DNA of 63,134 nucleotides from Lachnospiraceae bacterium. Lineage in GTDB: Bacteria > Bacillota > Clostridia > Lachnospirales > Lachnospiraceae. The notes beneath the pieces were generated by a model. The model was not told where the DNA came from. It worked only from the letters and a program-made list of their open reading frames with translations, and made no database searches. Within the stretch, counting starts at the first letter, position 1, and each line of letters starts with the position of its first letter. Positions 46,436 to 54,820 of the stretch are shown piece after piece. Location: NCBI GenBank assembly GCA_024697065.1, contig JAILGE010000040.1, forward strand, positions 1-63,134. The letters are read 5' to 3'. The position numbers were made by a program, and so were the translations under genes.

Positions 46436-46891
46436 ATGCAAAGTATGTACAGGAATGAAGATATCAGAAGATACCGCATTGAATTTGTGATTTTTACAGT
46501 AATATCCCTCTGTATCGTTCCGTTTGTCCTGTATATGAAGAGTATGGGAGATTACCTTTCCCTGGGAAGCGGATGCTATGTGAGGGACCATTTTCATTTG
46601 TACTGTCCCGGCTGCGGAGGAACAAGGGCAGCCATAGCGCTTTTAAAAGGACAGTTAATAAAGTCATTTATTTATAATCCGTATCCGTTATTTATCTGTG
46701 TGCTGGTGGTCCGCATATGGTGCACATTATTATATGATTCGTTTATAGCAGGAAAATACCGCAGGCTCATTACTCCTTTATCGTACACAGAAATCTGGGT
46801 GTTGATATTTCTGTCATTGATACTTTTCATTGTAAGAAATGCGCTTCTGCTGTATCTGCATGTGGATATCATTGGGGATCTTACCGACTAA
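46436..46891 (+). CDS. DUF2752 membrane protein
   Basis: 151 residues with about three membrane helices. The hallmark LYCPGCGGTRAAIALLKGQ is the DUF2752 signature, a CPGCGGTR box of unknown role that sits at a membrane boundary. ATG 46436 has only a weak ribosome binding site six bases after the previous stop, so coupling is likely. Function unknown. Confidence 0.82.
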   Translation: MQSMYRNEDIRRYRIEFVIFTVISLCIVPFVLYMKSMGDYLSLGSGCYVRDHFHLYCPGCGGTRAAIALLKGQLIKSFIYNPYPLFICVLVVRIWCTLLYDSFIAGKYRRLITPLSYTEIWVLIFLSLILFIVRNALLLYLHVDIIGDLTD

Positions 46892-46975
46892 TGATTTTAA
46901 GAAATATATACAGTTTTTAGGGTTGTTCGAACAGGAAAAAAAACCTGATAATAATACTAAAAGGAGAGAAATGAT

Positions 46976-47773
46976 ATGAAAAGAAAGATAGTTATGTTAG
47001 CTCTTGTTGCAGTTCTTGCTTTATCTGCCTGTGGGCGATCCAATAGGGTAAAAAATAATGGCGGAAACAAAAGTACTTCTGCAGAGAATATTAATGGACA
47101 GGAATCCGAAAATGCTTTTAAAACCAAGTCGTATAAATCGGCAAGAGATGTGGAAGGGGTCAGCGATAAGTATGTAGATTTCGATAATATGAGTTTCGCA
47201 TATCATGGAAAACTGTATACCCTTGGGAAAAGTACGTTACAGGATCTGATCGATGATGGAACCGCAGAGTTTAGTGAGCTTGCTAAATCACATTTTGACG
47301 ATATGGTTGAACCGGGAGAAAAAGGATCAGAGTTTTTTCATCCTTATGTTGATGGAATGCAATTTATTGGGGTAGGTTTATGTGTAGCTGTATATAATCC
47401 AACTGATAAAAGCATGCCTGCCAGGGATTGTGTTCTTTGTATGGTTGGAATGGATATAGAAGCATACCCTCGCGGAAATCGTGACCACATTGATTTTAAA
47501 GATATTTTCACAGATGAAGAGGAGAATAAACAGTTTGAAGATGATCTTGATAGATTGGCTGATGAAGTGAGATTTTCATTTCCGTATACATTGCAGGAGG
47601 ATGAACTTACTGAAAGTTTCCCTGAGTATGAGCGAAAATATGAATTAGGATTTAATAGGATACTGTATATGAAGAGCGAAGATGCAAAATTCGGATATAA
47701 GTTTGAGTTTGATAAGAATAAAGATAATAGAGACCAGCTAATAAAATGTTATATTTATTGGCTCCCGCAATAA
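46976..47773 (+). CDS. Orphan lipoprotein
   Basis: 265 residues with a signal peptide and lipobox LALSACG, so probably a membrane-attached outer-face lipoprotein. AAAGGAGAG gives a good start. The mature part is acidic, with no repeats or recognised motif. AT-rich. It belongs to the accessory region between mntP and galE. Confidence 0.75.
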   Translation: MKRKIVMLALVAVLALSACGRSNRVKNNGGNKSTSAENINGQESENAFKTKSYKSARDVEGVSDKYVDFDNMSFAYHGKLYTLGKSTLQDLIDDGTAEFSELAKSHFDDMVEPGEKGSEFFHPYVDGMQFIGVGLCVAVYNPTDKSMPARDCVLCMVGMDIEAYPRGNRDHIDFKDIFTDEEENKQFEDDLDRLADEVRFSFPYTLQEDELTESFPEYERKYELGFNRILYMKSEDAKFGYKFEFDKNKDNRDQLIKCYIYWLPQ

Positions 47774-47787
47774 AGCCTGAGAATTAA

Positions 47788-47907
47788 TTGCACCGGCTTA
47801 TCTATTTTACACCGGGCTATAAGCCTAAAGAAACGGATCTGGAGAAGCGTCGATTGGAGTATTGTGACGATACGTCATTTGATGATGTATCTGTTATTCC
47901 TATATGA
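47788..47907 (+). pseudogene. Possible gene remnant
   Basis: A 39-codon open stretch from TTG 47788 to TGA 47905-47907 reads RLIYFTPGYKPKETD, LEKRRLEYCDDTSFDDVSVI and so on, with coding-like composition but no ribosome binding site and a stop codon directly upstream. It looks like the tail of a lost gene. Low certainty. Confidence 0.25.
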
Positions 47908-47937
47908 TGTTTTAAATTTAGCACAAATCGGTATTTA

Positions 47938-47970
47938 AATAATCCCCCGCCGAACCGGCGGGGGATTATT
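47938..47970. terminator. Strong bidirectional terminator
   Basis: AATAATCCCCCGCCG and CGGCGGGGGATTATT are perfect 15-bp arms around AAC. It lies between the convergent lipoprotein gene and galE and has T-rich ends on both strands. Confidence 0.92.
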
Positions 47971-47989
47971 TTGCAATCAGGTATTTTTA

Positions 47990-48991
47990 TTATTTCTCCA
48001 GACTCTGAGCATATCTCCAGGAGTCCTTACACATTGTCTCGAGATCTTTCTTTGCTTCCCATCCGAGCTCGTTCTTAGCTTTAGTGGGGTCTGCATAGCA
48101 CATGGCGATGTCGCCGGCCCTGCGCGGCTTGATAGCGTAGGGGACTTTAACTCCGTTTGCTTTCTCGAATGCTTTTACGATATCCAGTACGCTGTATCCT
48201 GTGCCGGTGCCCAGGTTGTAGATATCTACGCCACCGCCTGAATTAACACGCTTAAGGGCTGCTACATGACCAAGTGCCAGATCCGTTACGTGGATGTAGT
48301 CTCTTACTCCGGTTCCGTCGGGAGTATCATAGTCATTTCCGAATACTCCAAGCTCAGGGAGGATACCTCTTGCTACCTGCATGATATAGGGCATGAGATT
48401 GTTGGGGATTCCGTTGGGTTCCTCGCCGATGAGTCCGCTCTCGTCGGCACCGATGGGATTGAAGTATCTGAGCAGTATCACCTTCAGATCCTTATCGGGA
48501 ACGGTGAGATCGGTTAATATCCTCTCGAGGAAAAGCTTGGTGGTTCCGTAAGGATTTGTTGTTGATAAGGGGAAGTCTTCCCTGATGGGAACAGACTTGG
48601 GTGCGCCATATACCGTTGCGGATGATGAGAAGATGATATTTTTACAGTCATATTTATCCATCAGCTTGCAGAGATTGATGGTTCCGGAGATATTGTTCTC
48701 ATAATATCTGAGGGGGAGCTGAACGGATTCGCCCACAGCCTTAAGTCCTGCGAAGTGGATGACAGCATCGAATTTATTCTCCTTAAATATCACTTCCATG
48801 CTGTCCGGATCCAGGAGATCAGCCTTGTAGAATTTTACATCACTTCCGGTGATCTTCTTAATCTTATCAAGTGTCTCGATCTTGGAATTATACAGATTGT
48901 CGAATATTACAGGTTCATGTCCTGCACGTATAAGCTCGACAACTGTATGGGAGCCTATGAAGCCAAGGCCGCCGGTTACAAGAATTTTCAT
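47990..48991 (-). CDS. galE: UDP-glucose 4-epimerase
   Basis: 333 residues, extended short-chain dehydrogenase fold. MKILVTGGLGFIGSHTVVE binds NAD; SSSATVYG and NPYGTTK give the Ser-Tyr-Lys catalytic set. It interconverts UDP-glucose and UDP-galactose for galactose use and surface polymers. AGGAGG precedes the ATG. galM is elsewhere, at 58471, so the Leloir genes are not in one operon here. Confidence 0.95.
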   Translation of the reverse strand: MKILVTGGLGFIGSHTVVELIRAGHEPVIFDNLYNSKIETLDKIKKITGSDVKFYKADLLDPDSMEVIFKENKFDAVIHFAGLKAVGESVQLPLRYYENNISGTINLCKLMDKYDCKNIIFSSSATVYGAPKSVPIREDFPLSTTNPYGTTKLFLERILTDLTVPDKDLKVILLRYFNPIGADESGLIGEEPNGIPNNLMPYIMQVARGILPELGVFGNDYDTPDGTGVRDYIHVTDLALGHVAALKRVNSGGGVDIYNLGTGTGYSVLDIVKAFEKANGVKVPYAIKPRRAGDIAMCYADPTKAKNELGWEAKKDLETMCKDSWRYAQSLEK

Positions 48992-49145
48992 TATATATAT
49001 CCTCCTGATGTGATTATCTTAAAAGTAAATGTGCAGCTTCGGCATATTATTGCAAAGCACGCAACCTCTATATGATATCACAATATTTTTTTATGTCTTG
49101 ATTAAAATGCAATATATTATTGAAAAATGCAGGGACGATGACGTA

Positions 49146-49183
49146 TCATGTACCAATTGACAATTCAGTTATTTAGTACATGA
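49146..49183 (+). promoter_or_regulatory. Inverted repeat upstream of the carrier gene
   Basis: TCATGTAC (49146-49153) and GTACATGA (49176-49183) are perfect 8-bp arms flanking a TTGACA at 49157-49162. A -10 at the right distance is not clear. The layout suggests an operator for a dimeric regulator. The rest of 48992-49145 is AT-rich with nothing else seen. Confidence 0.4.
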
Positions 49184-49204
49184 ACGGTTTTGAGGTCAGG
49201 CACA

Positions 49205-50116
49205 ATGGGTTCTCTGGTAGTATTGCAACAGATGGCGGTAATAGCCATACTCGTTAGTATAGGTTTTTTGTTATGCAGGAAAGGGGTATTGGATAAGAAT
49301 ACAACCCCTAAGATATCCAAGATCGTAGTAGATATATGTAATCCGGCTGTTATCGTATCCACTGTACTTAGCGGGAATATCACAGTTACTCACAGTGAAT
49401 TTCTTCTGGGATTGGGAACAGGTGCGATCCTGTATCTTGTTTTTTGTATCCTTGGATTACTGATACCGGTTATCTTACGCATCCCGAAGGATGAAAAGAA
49501 ATTCTATGAGCTCATGACAGTATATACCAATGTGGGGTTCCTTGGCATTCCTGTAGCAAAAGCAGTCCTGCCGGAAAATGCCATGATCTATGTCATCATC
49601 TGCAATGTGGCATACAGTATTTTATTCTATACTCACGGAATAACCAGACTTTCAAATGGCAAGTCTAAGATGAGTCTCTCGAAGATATTTAATCCGGGTG
49701 TGATAATGGCGGTATTTGCTTTATTAATCTTCTGGTTCGATATCAAGCTTCCTCCTGTATTGACGAGCAGCTTTACGTATATCGGGAATCCGACGGTATT
49801 CTTATCCATGATACTTTTGGGTCATGCAGTGGCAGAGAGCAATTTTATCAATGATGTAAGGGATATAAGATTATGGATCTTTATCCTGATACGTATGGTG
49901 ACAGTACCGCTTGCTGTTGCGCTGATACTGAGATCGGCCGGGGTTCCGTTAGAGATGGCGAAGACATTTTGTCTGATGAGTGCCGTTCCTGTAGGTAATC
50001 TTCCCCTTATCCAGGCACAGAAGTCCGGAGAGCGGACGGATATCCTTTCCAAGGGGATCATAGTTACAACAGTATTTTCATTTCTTTCCATAACCTTATT
50101 TATGACTTTGCTGTGA
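49205..50116 (+). CDS. AEC-family (auxin efflux carrier-like) transporter
   Basis: About 303 residues from ATG 49205 (GAGG upstream; the frame from TTG 49190 is less likely). Ten predicted membrane helices in two halves; VDICNPAVIVSTVLSG and NVGFLGIPVAKAVLP are typical of the Mem_trans family, as is the C-terminal SAVPVGNLPLIQAQ. Bacterial members move malate, citrate or other organic anions; the substrate is not evident. Confidence 0.85.
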   Translation: MGSLVVLQQMAVIAILVSIGFLLCRKGVLDKNTTPKISKIVVDICNPAVIVSTVLSGNITVTHSEFLLGLGTGAILYLVFCILGLLIPVILRIPKDEKKFYELMTVYTNVGFLGIPVAKAVLPENAMIYVIICNVAYSILFYTHGITRLSNGKSKMSLSKIFNPGVIMAVFALLIFWFDIKLPPVLTSSFTYIGNPTVFLSMILLGHAVAESNFINDVRDIRLWIFILIRMVTVPLAVALILRSAGVPLEMAKTFCLMSAVPVGNLPLIQAQKSGERTDILSKGIIVTTVFSFLSITLFMTLL

Positions 50117-50195
50117 GCATCATATGATTCAAAATACAAAATGATATTGAAACAAAACGGATATAATGATATAGAAATCTGACCGGGAGACAGCT

Positions 50196-50867
50196 ATGTT
50201 AATAAAGATAGAAACAGCAGCCGTAGTATTTGATATGGACGGAGTGATATTCGACAGTGAGAACCTGTGTCTTAAGTGCTGGAGAGAAATAGCCATCGAA
50301 AATGATCTGGGAGATATCACTGAGGAATTCATGAAATGCACGGGTACCAACAAGGAACTTACCAGGCAGATAATGACGGATTTCCTTGGGGACGGACAAT
50401 TGTATGACAGGTTTGAAGCAGAAGCGAGCAGACGCTTTCATATATATGCGGACAGAGACGGACTGCCTGTTAAAAAAGGCGTGAAGAATCTCCTTGATTC
50501 CCTGAGAGACAGACAGATCCCCACTGCGCTTGCATCATCGTCAAGACTTGCTACGGTAGAAAGCGAACTTAAGACTGCGGGATTCTATGAGTATTTTGAT
50601 GTGATCACAGGCGGAGATATGGTGGATAAGAGTAAGCCGGAGCCTGATATATATCTAAAAACCTGTGAAAGACTTGGGTTGGAACCGGATAAATGCGTGG
50701 CCGTTGAGGATTCCTATAATGGGATAAGGAGTGCGCATGCAGCGGGGATGAAGGCGGTAATGGTACCGGATCTTCTGCCGCCTACCGCTGAAATGCGTCA
50801 AAAGAGTATTATAATAGCAGAGGATCTTGATGAACTGGTACCTCTGTTTGAAAAAACAAAAGACTGA
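50196..50867 (+). CDS. HAD-family hydrolase (beta-phosphoglucomutase-like)
   Basis: 223 residues. VFDMDGVIFDSE is motif I with the nucleophile Asp and its partner; ALASSSRL is motif II; KSKPEPDIYLKTCERLG and VAVEDSYNGIRSAHAAGMK supply motifs III and IV. The helical cap in between fits the PGMB/YcjU group of small sugar-phosphate phosphatases or mutases. A TATAAT at 50162-50167 could be its -10. Confidence 0.88.
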   Translation: MLIKIETAAVVFDMDGVIFDSENLCLKCWREIAIENDLGDITEEFMKCTGTNKELTRQIMTDFLGDGQLYDRFEAEASRRFHIYADRDGLPVKKGVKNLLDSLRDRQIPTALASSSRLATVESELKTAGFYEYFDVITGGDMVDKSKPEPDIYLKTCERLGLEPDKCVAVEDSYNGIRSAHAAGMKAVMVPDLLPPTAEMRQKSIIIAEDLDELVPLFEKTKD

Positions 50868-50868
50868 T

Positions 50869-50898
50869 AAAAGGTCCTTTCGAAAGAGGGACCTTTTT
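50869..50898 (+). terminator. Intrinsic terminator
   Basis: AAAAGGTCC (50869-50877) pairs with GGACCTTTT (50889-50897), then more T. It closes the HAD gene. Confidence 0.85.
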
Positions 50899-50983
50899 TA
50901 AATAAATCTTAAAGATTTCAAAAAGGCTTTTTAAAAAGCGGTGGATATAATACGTAACATGAGCTCATATACAGGAGGATCAA

Positions 50984-51676
50984 ATGTATAACGTTTTGAT
51001 ATGTGATGATGATAAGGATATAAGGAATGCGCTTGAGATCTATCTTTCCGGTCAGGATTACAGGATATTCAAGGCAGAAAACGGTGAGGCGGCCTTAAAG
51101 GTTCTTAAGGAAAATGAGATCCATCTCGTACTGCTGGATATCATGATGCCGGAAATGGATGGAAGAGTCTGCCTGACTAAGATCAGAGAATTCTCCAATG
51201 TACCCGTTATATTCCTGACGGCAATGAATGAAGAGACCGATATCATAATGGGATTGGGATTGGGCGCCGATGATTATATCACCAAACCTTTCAATGCTTT
51301 GGAACTGACCGCAAGAGTGGCATCTCATATCAGACGTTATGACAGACTTGGCGGGATGAACAAACAGGAAGAGAGTAATGTACTGAGAGTAGCGGGACTT
51401 GAGATAAATGATGCGACTAAGGCGGTGATGCTGGATGGAAATCCGGTAAATCTCACCAAGACGGAGTACGAGATCTTAAAGTTATTAATGAGTCACCCGG
51501 GACAGGTTTTTTCACCTGAGCAGATATACGAGAATATCTGGAATGAAGAATGCCTCGGCGGAGAGAGCACGGTTGCCGTTCATATAAGGCATCTTCGGGA
51601 GAAGATCGAATATGATCCCGGAAAGCCAAGATATCTCAAGGTGGTCTGGGGGCACGGATATAAGATCGAGGATTGA
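50984..51676 (+). CDS. OmpR-family response regulator
   Basis: 230 residues. Receiver domain with the acidic pair D8-D9, phosphorylated Asp52 in VLLDIMMP, and Lys in YITKPF; the C-terminal winged helix (LTKTEYEILKLLMSHPG, AVHIRHLREKIE) binds DNA. AGGAGG precedes the ATG. The layout is VanR-like. Its sensor kinase follows 10 bases later. Targets cannot be inferred from this window. Confidence 0.95.
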   Translation: MYNVLICDDDKDIRNALEIYLSGQDYRIFKAENGEAALKVLKENEIHLVLLDIMMPEMDGRVCLTKIREFSNVPVIFLTAMNEETDIIMGLGLGADDYITKPFNALELTARVASHIRRYDRLGGMNKQEESNVLRVAGLEINDATKAVMLDGNPVNLTKTEYEILKLLMSHPGQVFSPEQIYENIWNEECLGGESTVAVHIRHLREKIEYDPGKPRYLKVVWGHGYKIED

Positions 51677-51686
51677 CGGAGGAAAT

Positions 51687-53174
51687 ATGGAAAAGAACGA
51701 TAAAGTAAAATATTCAATCATAACCGCGCTGTATTATGCGGCAGGTTTGGCAGGAGCTACAGGTATATTTGACCTGTGGACAGGATTAAGCGGGTACGAA
51801 ACCATATGTGAGATAGTATGTATTGTAAGTTTGTTTGCCGGTATGGTTCTTTTTGCGACTAAGCTTAATCTGCGCTATAGAGGCGCGGGAAAGGGAATGC
51901 CTGTTTCAACCATTACAGATCTGCTCCCTTTTGAGATAGTGCTTGGCCTCGCATTTGGCGGATTTTTGGGAACACTGGCGCTTATGGCATTTATATATAA
52001 TTATTCCGGAATGGGATTTGATGTGATTCCGGTTTGTGGGGGCGCGGGAGTTCTTTTCTTTCTGGACATGGTTACAGGAACGCTTGCCTCCAGAGCAGGA
52101 GAGAAAAGGTTCAGAGATTCCCTTCTTGTGGTATGGCTTGGCAGAAAAATACTGAAACTTGCAGAAGCTTTCTTTACAAAATTTCCCGTACTTTCGGGGC
52201 TGGAAAAGGTAAGCGCCGGACTTATGATCATCCAGGTGATTTCATTACTTGCTGTGGCTTCTCATACAACTAACGGATATTTGGAGCTTGCGTTTCTTCT
52301 CTTTCTCCTGACAGTAGGAATAGATGCTTTCGTTCTGCTGGTGTTCTTTCAGATGAAAGATGTGAAAAAAAATCTTAAGGCTGCCGCCCTGGGAAAATAT
52401 GATGATATGTATGAGATCAAACATATGCTTCCACAGATGAAGGATTATATGGCAGCTATTGATGATATTGAGGTGGGGCAGAAGAATGCGGCGGAGAGGC
52501 TTTTAAAGAGTGAGCGCATGAAGACGGAACTTATCACCAATGTCAGTCACGATCTTCGTACCCCCCTTACTTCCATAATAAATTACGTGGATCTGCTCGA
52601 TCGTGAAAAGCTTGATAACGAAAAGGCTTCTGAATATATAGAAGTGCTCAAGCGCCAGAGTTCCAAATTAAAAAAACTTACCGACGACCTTATTGAAGTA
52701 TCCAAGGCATCTTCCGGTAACATTGAGATGAAGCTTGAGGACTGTGATGTGAGTGTTCTTATAGGCCAGGCAGAAGGTGAATTCAGTGATAAGCTCAAGG
52801 CAAGAGATCTGAAGCTTGAGATAAGCGGTACGGAGGAACCTGTAAATGTCACTGCCGATGGCAGATATCTTTGGAGAGTGTTCGATAATCTGCTTTCAAA
52901 CATCTCAAAATATGCCATGAAAGGAAGCCGTGTATATATCGATGTGGTTCGGAATGAGGGGCATACATCGGTGATCTTCAAGAATATCTCCGAAGAAAAG
53001 CTCAATATCACCGCAGATGAACTGATGGAGAGATTTGTGAGAGGTGATTCTTCAAGAACTACCGAGGGCAGCGGATTAGGGCTTTCAATTGCCGACTCAT
53101 TAATGAGAATGATGAAGGGAGAGCTTGTCGTAACTGTTGACGGAGACCTTTTTAAAGCCGAGTGCAGATTCTGA
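51687..53174 (+). CDS. Membrane sensor histidine kinase
   Basis: About 495 residues from ATG 51687, set by GGAGGAAAT. At least four, probably six, membrane helices make up the first ~220 residues, with little outside sequence, so it likely senses something in or at the membrane. The kinase core has NVSHDLRTPLTSI with His288, an N box NLLSNISKYA and a G box SGLGLSIA. Pairs with the preceding response regulator. Confidence 0.93.
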   Translation: MEKNDKVKYSIITALYYAAGLAGATGIFDLWTGLSGYETICEIVCIVSLFAGMVLFATKLNLRYRGAGKGMPVSTITDLLPFEIVLGLAFGGFLGTLALMAFIYNYSGMGFDVIPVCGGAGVLFFLDMVTGTLASRAGEKRFRDSLLVVWLGRKILKLAEAFFTKFPVLSGLEKVSAGLMIIQVISLLAVASHTTNGYLELAFLLFLLTVGIDAFVLLVFFQMKDVKKNLKAAALGKYDDMYEIKHMLPQMKDYMAAIDDIEVGQKNAAERLLKSERMKTELITNVSHDLRTPLTSIINYVDLLDREKLDNEKASEYIEVLKRQSSKLKKLTDDLIEVSKASSGNIEMKLEDCDVSVLIGQAEGEFSDKLKARDLKLEISGTEEPVNVTADGRYLWRVFDNLLSNISKYAMKGSRVYIDVVRNEGHTSVIFKNISEEKLNITADELMERFVRGDSSRTTEGSGLGLSIADSLMRMMKGELVVTVDGDLFKAECRF

Positions 53175-53193
53175 AAGAACCGTTGATTTATGC

Positions 53194-53199
53194 TATAAT
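53194..53199 (+). promoter_or_regulatory. Extended -10 element
   Basis: TGCTATAAT, a TGn extended -10, about 40 bases before a small gene. A weak CTGAAA lies 17 bp upstream as a possible -35. Confidence 0.5.
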
Positions 53200-53237
53200 C
53201 TCTTGTATAAACCATCAACTATAAGGAGAGGTTCGAC

Positions 53238-53444
53238 ATGGAAGAATTAAGAAAAAGAGAGATCATCGAGCAGTATTCGGAGAAACTTGATAAGGCACAG
53301 AAAGAAAATCCGGAGACCGGCTACGACGATATCTACAGAGAGTTCAAAAGTGTCTGCGATTCCAACGGTTATGTCGGTGAGCTTAAGGAACAGATGTGGC
53401 AGTCGGTTGTTAAGCGGGTAAAGATAACAAACAGAAAAGCTTAA
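53238..53444 (+). CDS. Small helical protein, unknown
   Basis: 68 residues, highly charged, probably two or three helices (MEELRKREIIEQYSEKLDKA, then DDIYREFKSVCDSNGYVGEL). GGAGAGG gives a good start. I recognise no family. It has its own promoter-like element and stands just upstream of tRNA-Ser. Confidence 0.6.
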   Translation: MEELRKREIIEQYSEKLDKAQKENPETGYDDIYREFKSVCDSNGYVGELKEQMWQSVVKRVKITNRKA

Positions 53445-53454
53445 ATCAAAAGGC

Positions 53455-53483
53455 TTGAAATCAACCATACATTCCTCTATAAT
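53455..53483 (+). promoter_or_regulatory. Promoter of tRNA-Ser
   Basis: TTGAAA (53455-53460), 17-bp spacer, TATAAT (53478-53483). The predicted start near 53490 falls at the left edge of a strong hairpin that precedes the tRNA by six bases. Confidence 0.75.
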
Positions 53484-53488
53484 CAGAC

Positions 53489-53514
53489 AGGTGTCACCGA
53501 TTTCGGTGACACCT
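53489..53514 (+). terminator. Hairpin between the small gene and tRNA-Ser (terminator or pre-tRNA leader)
   Basis: AGGTGTCACCG (53489-53499), ATTT loop, CGGTGACACCT (53504-53514), then TTTAATT. It is perfect, but the T-tract is short. It could end the upstream gene while also forming the 5' leader of the tRNA transcript. Confidence 0.6.
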
Positions 53515-53520
53515 TTAATT

Positions 53521-53608
53521 GGAGACGTATCGAAGCGGTCATAACGGGGCGCACTCGAAATGCGTTTGGCGGGCAACTGCCACGAGGGTTCGAATCCCTC
53601 CGTCTCCG
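53521..53608 (+). tRNA. tRNA-Ser (anticodon CGA)
   Basis: Acceptor stem GGAGACG (53521-53527) with CGTCTCC (53601-53607) and G discriminator. The T-arm GAGGG-TTCGAAT-CCCTC is intact, and the anticodon loop CTCGAAA (53554-53560) has CGA at 53556-53558, decoding UCG. The long variable arm is typical of tRNA-Ser. CCA is not encoded (GCT follows the acceptor), so Cca is needed. Confidence 0.96.
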
Positions 53609-53614
53609 CTTAAG

Positions 53615-53642
53615 GACTTCTCCGTCGGGGAAGTCTTTTTTT
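53615..53642 (+). terminator. tRNA-Ser terminator
   Basis: GACTTCTCC pairs with GGGGAAGTC (one wobble) around GTC, followed by a run of T. Confidence 0.85.
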
Positions 53643-53751
53643 GTTTTAGGTACATGCATTGTTAAGGATGCTTCATGATCTGGCCCGAAATGTTAAGATC
53701 CTTCACTAAACTAATGAATGTATCAAATATCAAATGTACAGGATTACGATC

Positions 53752-54243
53752 ATGACTGAGAAAATAGAATTTGATACCGAAGTCACTCCCCACATGTTAA
53801 AGGAGATCGATGCGAGACGGCGCAACAGCATCCTGCTTTTGATAATCATAATCGTGCCTCTGTGCGAACTGATCGCCCTTTTTGTAACAGGCAGACTTGA
53901 AGATCATTACATGCCCATGATCCTGGTAGATACCGCAGTGGTAGTGGGGATATTTTTCGTGATAGAATCACTGAGGAAGAAGCGCGGCGGAAACAGTGTA
54001 AAATACCATGTTGTCTTTGATGACAGGGGGATACATATCCTTAATAAAAACCGCAAAAGGACGTCTGATATTGAAGCTGAAAGTGTGAACAGGTATTATG
54101 AGACAAAAAGCCTGATGGTCCTGGTATGCGGTAAGGAAAAGGGAAAGCCCGGCAGGATGCTTGCCATGGAAAGGGCAAAAGACCCTGACGGTCTGGTGCG
54201 TAAATATCTTGCGGAGAAATGTCCGCAGTGCAAGCCGGGATGA
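53752..54243 (+). CDS. Small membrane protein, possibly YcxB-like
   Basis: About 163 residues from ATG 53752 (an in-frame ATG 53734 is also present). Two membrane helices (NSILLLIIIIVPLCELIALF and MILVDTAVVVGIFFVI) sit after a short acidic start and are followed by a cytoplasmic beta domain (YHVVFDDRGIHILNKNRK), a plan like YcxB-type proteins. Role unknown. Followed closely by a small Sel1-like gene. Confidence 0.6.
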   Translation: MTEKIEFDTEVTPHMLKEIDARRRNSILLLIIIIVPLCELIALFVTGRLEDHYMPMILVDTAVVVGIFFVIESLRKKRGGNSVKYHVVFDDRGIHILNKNRKRTSDIEAESVNRYYETKSLMVLVCGKEKGKPGRMLAMERAKDPDGLVRKYLAEKCPQCKPG

Positions 54244-54279
54244 TCATAGGTCGGAAATCTGTAAAAAGGAAAAATAATT

Positions 54280-54567
54280 ATGAAAAAAATTGTAAATATA
54301 CAGGACTATAGGGATGCCGTCACTGCGTCGGAAGGCGAAAAGTTTGAGGCCCACGGCCTCCTTGCCCAGGATAAATGGGTCGCACTTGTTGACAATGCCG
54401 CAAGGGGAGATCTTGAAGCCATCACTGATCTGGCCGAATCTTATCTTAAAGGGACTTTTGGAGAAAAGGATCTGAAGAAAGCAAGAAAGTGGTGTGCATA
54501 TGCTGCTAAGAAGGGGCATGAAAGAGCAGTGGAATTATTAAAAGAGATACAGGAATGTCCGCTTTAA
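54280..54567 (+). CDS. Small Sel1-like repeat protein
   Basis: 95 residues. AARGDLEAITDLAESYLKG and ARKWCAYAAKKGHERAVELL are about one and a half Sel1-type helical hairpins, usually protein-protein contact surfaces. AAAAGGAAAA precedes the ATG. No signal peptide, so cytoplasmic. Partner unknown. Confidence 0.75.
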   Translation: MKKIVNIQDYRDAVTASEGEKFEAHGLLAQDKWVALVDNAARGDLEAITDLAESYLKGTFGEKDLKKARKWCAYAAKKGHERAVELLKEIQECPL

Positions 54568-54575
54568 TTCCGGTC

Positions 54576-54640
54576 TGAATAATAGCTTTGAATGAAAGCT
54601 TTGAATGAAAGATTTGAATAATAGCTTTGAATGACAGATG
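54576..54640 (+). repeat. Five degenerate 13-bp tandem repeats
   Basis: Units TGAATAATAGCTT, TGAATGAAAGCTT, TGAATGAAAGATT, TGAATAATAGCTT and TGAATGACAGATG follow one another exactly, filling the space between the Sel1-like gene and its terminator. Confidence 0.85.
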
Positions 54641-54669
54641 AAAATCCCGCTTTTACAGCGGGATTTTTT
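54641..54669 (+). terminator. Intrinsic terminator
   Basis: AAAATCCCGCT pairs with AGCGGGATTTT around TTTAC, followed by T. Confidence 0.9.
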
Positions 54670-54746
54670 ATTTTTCTGATCTCAGGGAATGACTTTAAAG
54701 CGGCACGGTGAGTCGGGGGACGGGGGGATCGGAGATGGCGGACTTC

Positions 54747-54775
54747 TTGTGAGAGATGCTGAAATAAGATATAAT
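54747..54775 (+). promoter_or_regulatory. Promoter of pfkA
   Basis: TTGTGA (54747-54752), 17-bp spacer, TATAAT (54770-54775). The sequence just upstream (54710-54740) is unusually G-rich (GGGGGACGGGGGG). Confidence 0.75.
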
Positions 54776-54820
54776 TAAATAGATTTTCGAACCTGCTCAT
54801 TATGAAAGGAGGACTGGGAT

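Noticed and set aside
54670-54746. Small SRP RNA gene before pfkA-dnaX
   Set aside because: The G-rich stretch does not contain the conserved Alu or GGAA tetraloop parts of SRP RNA.
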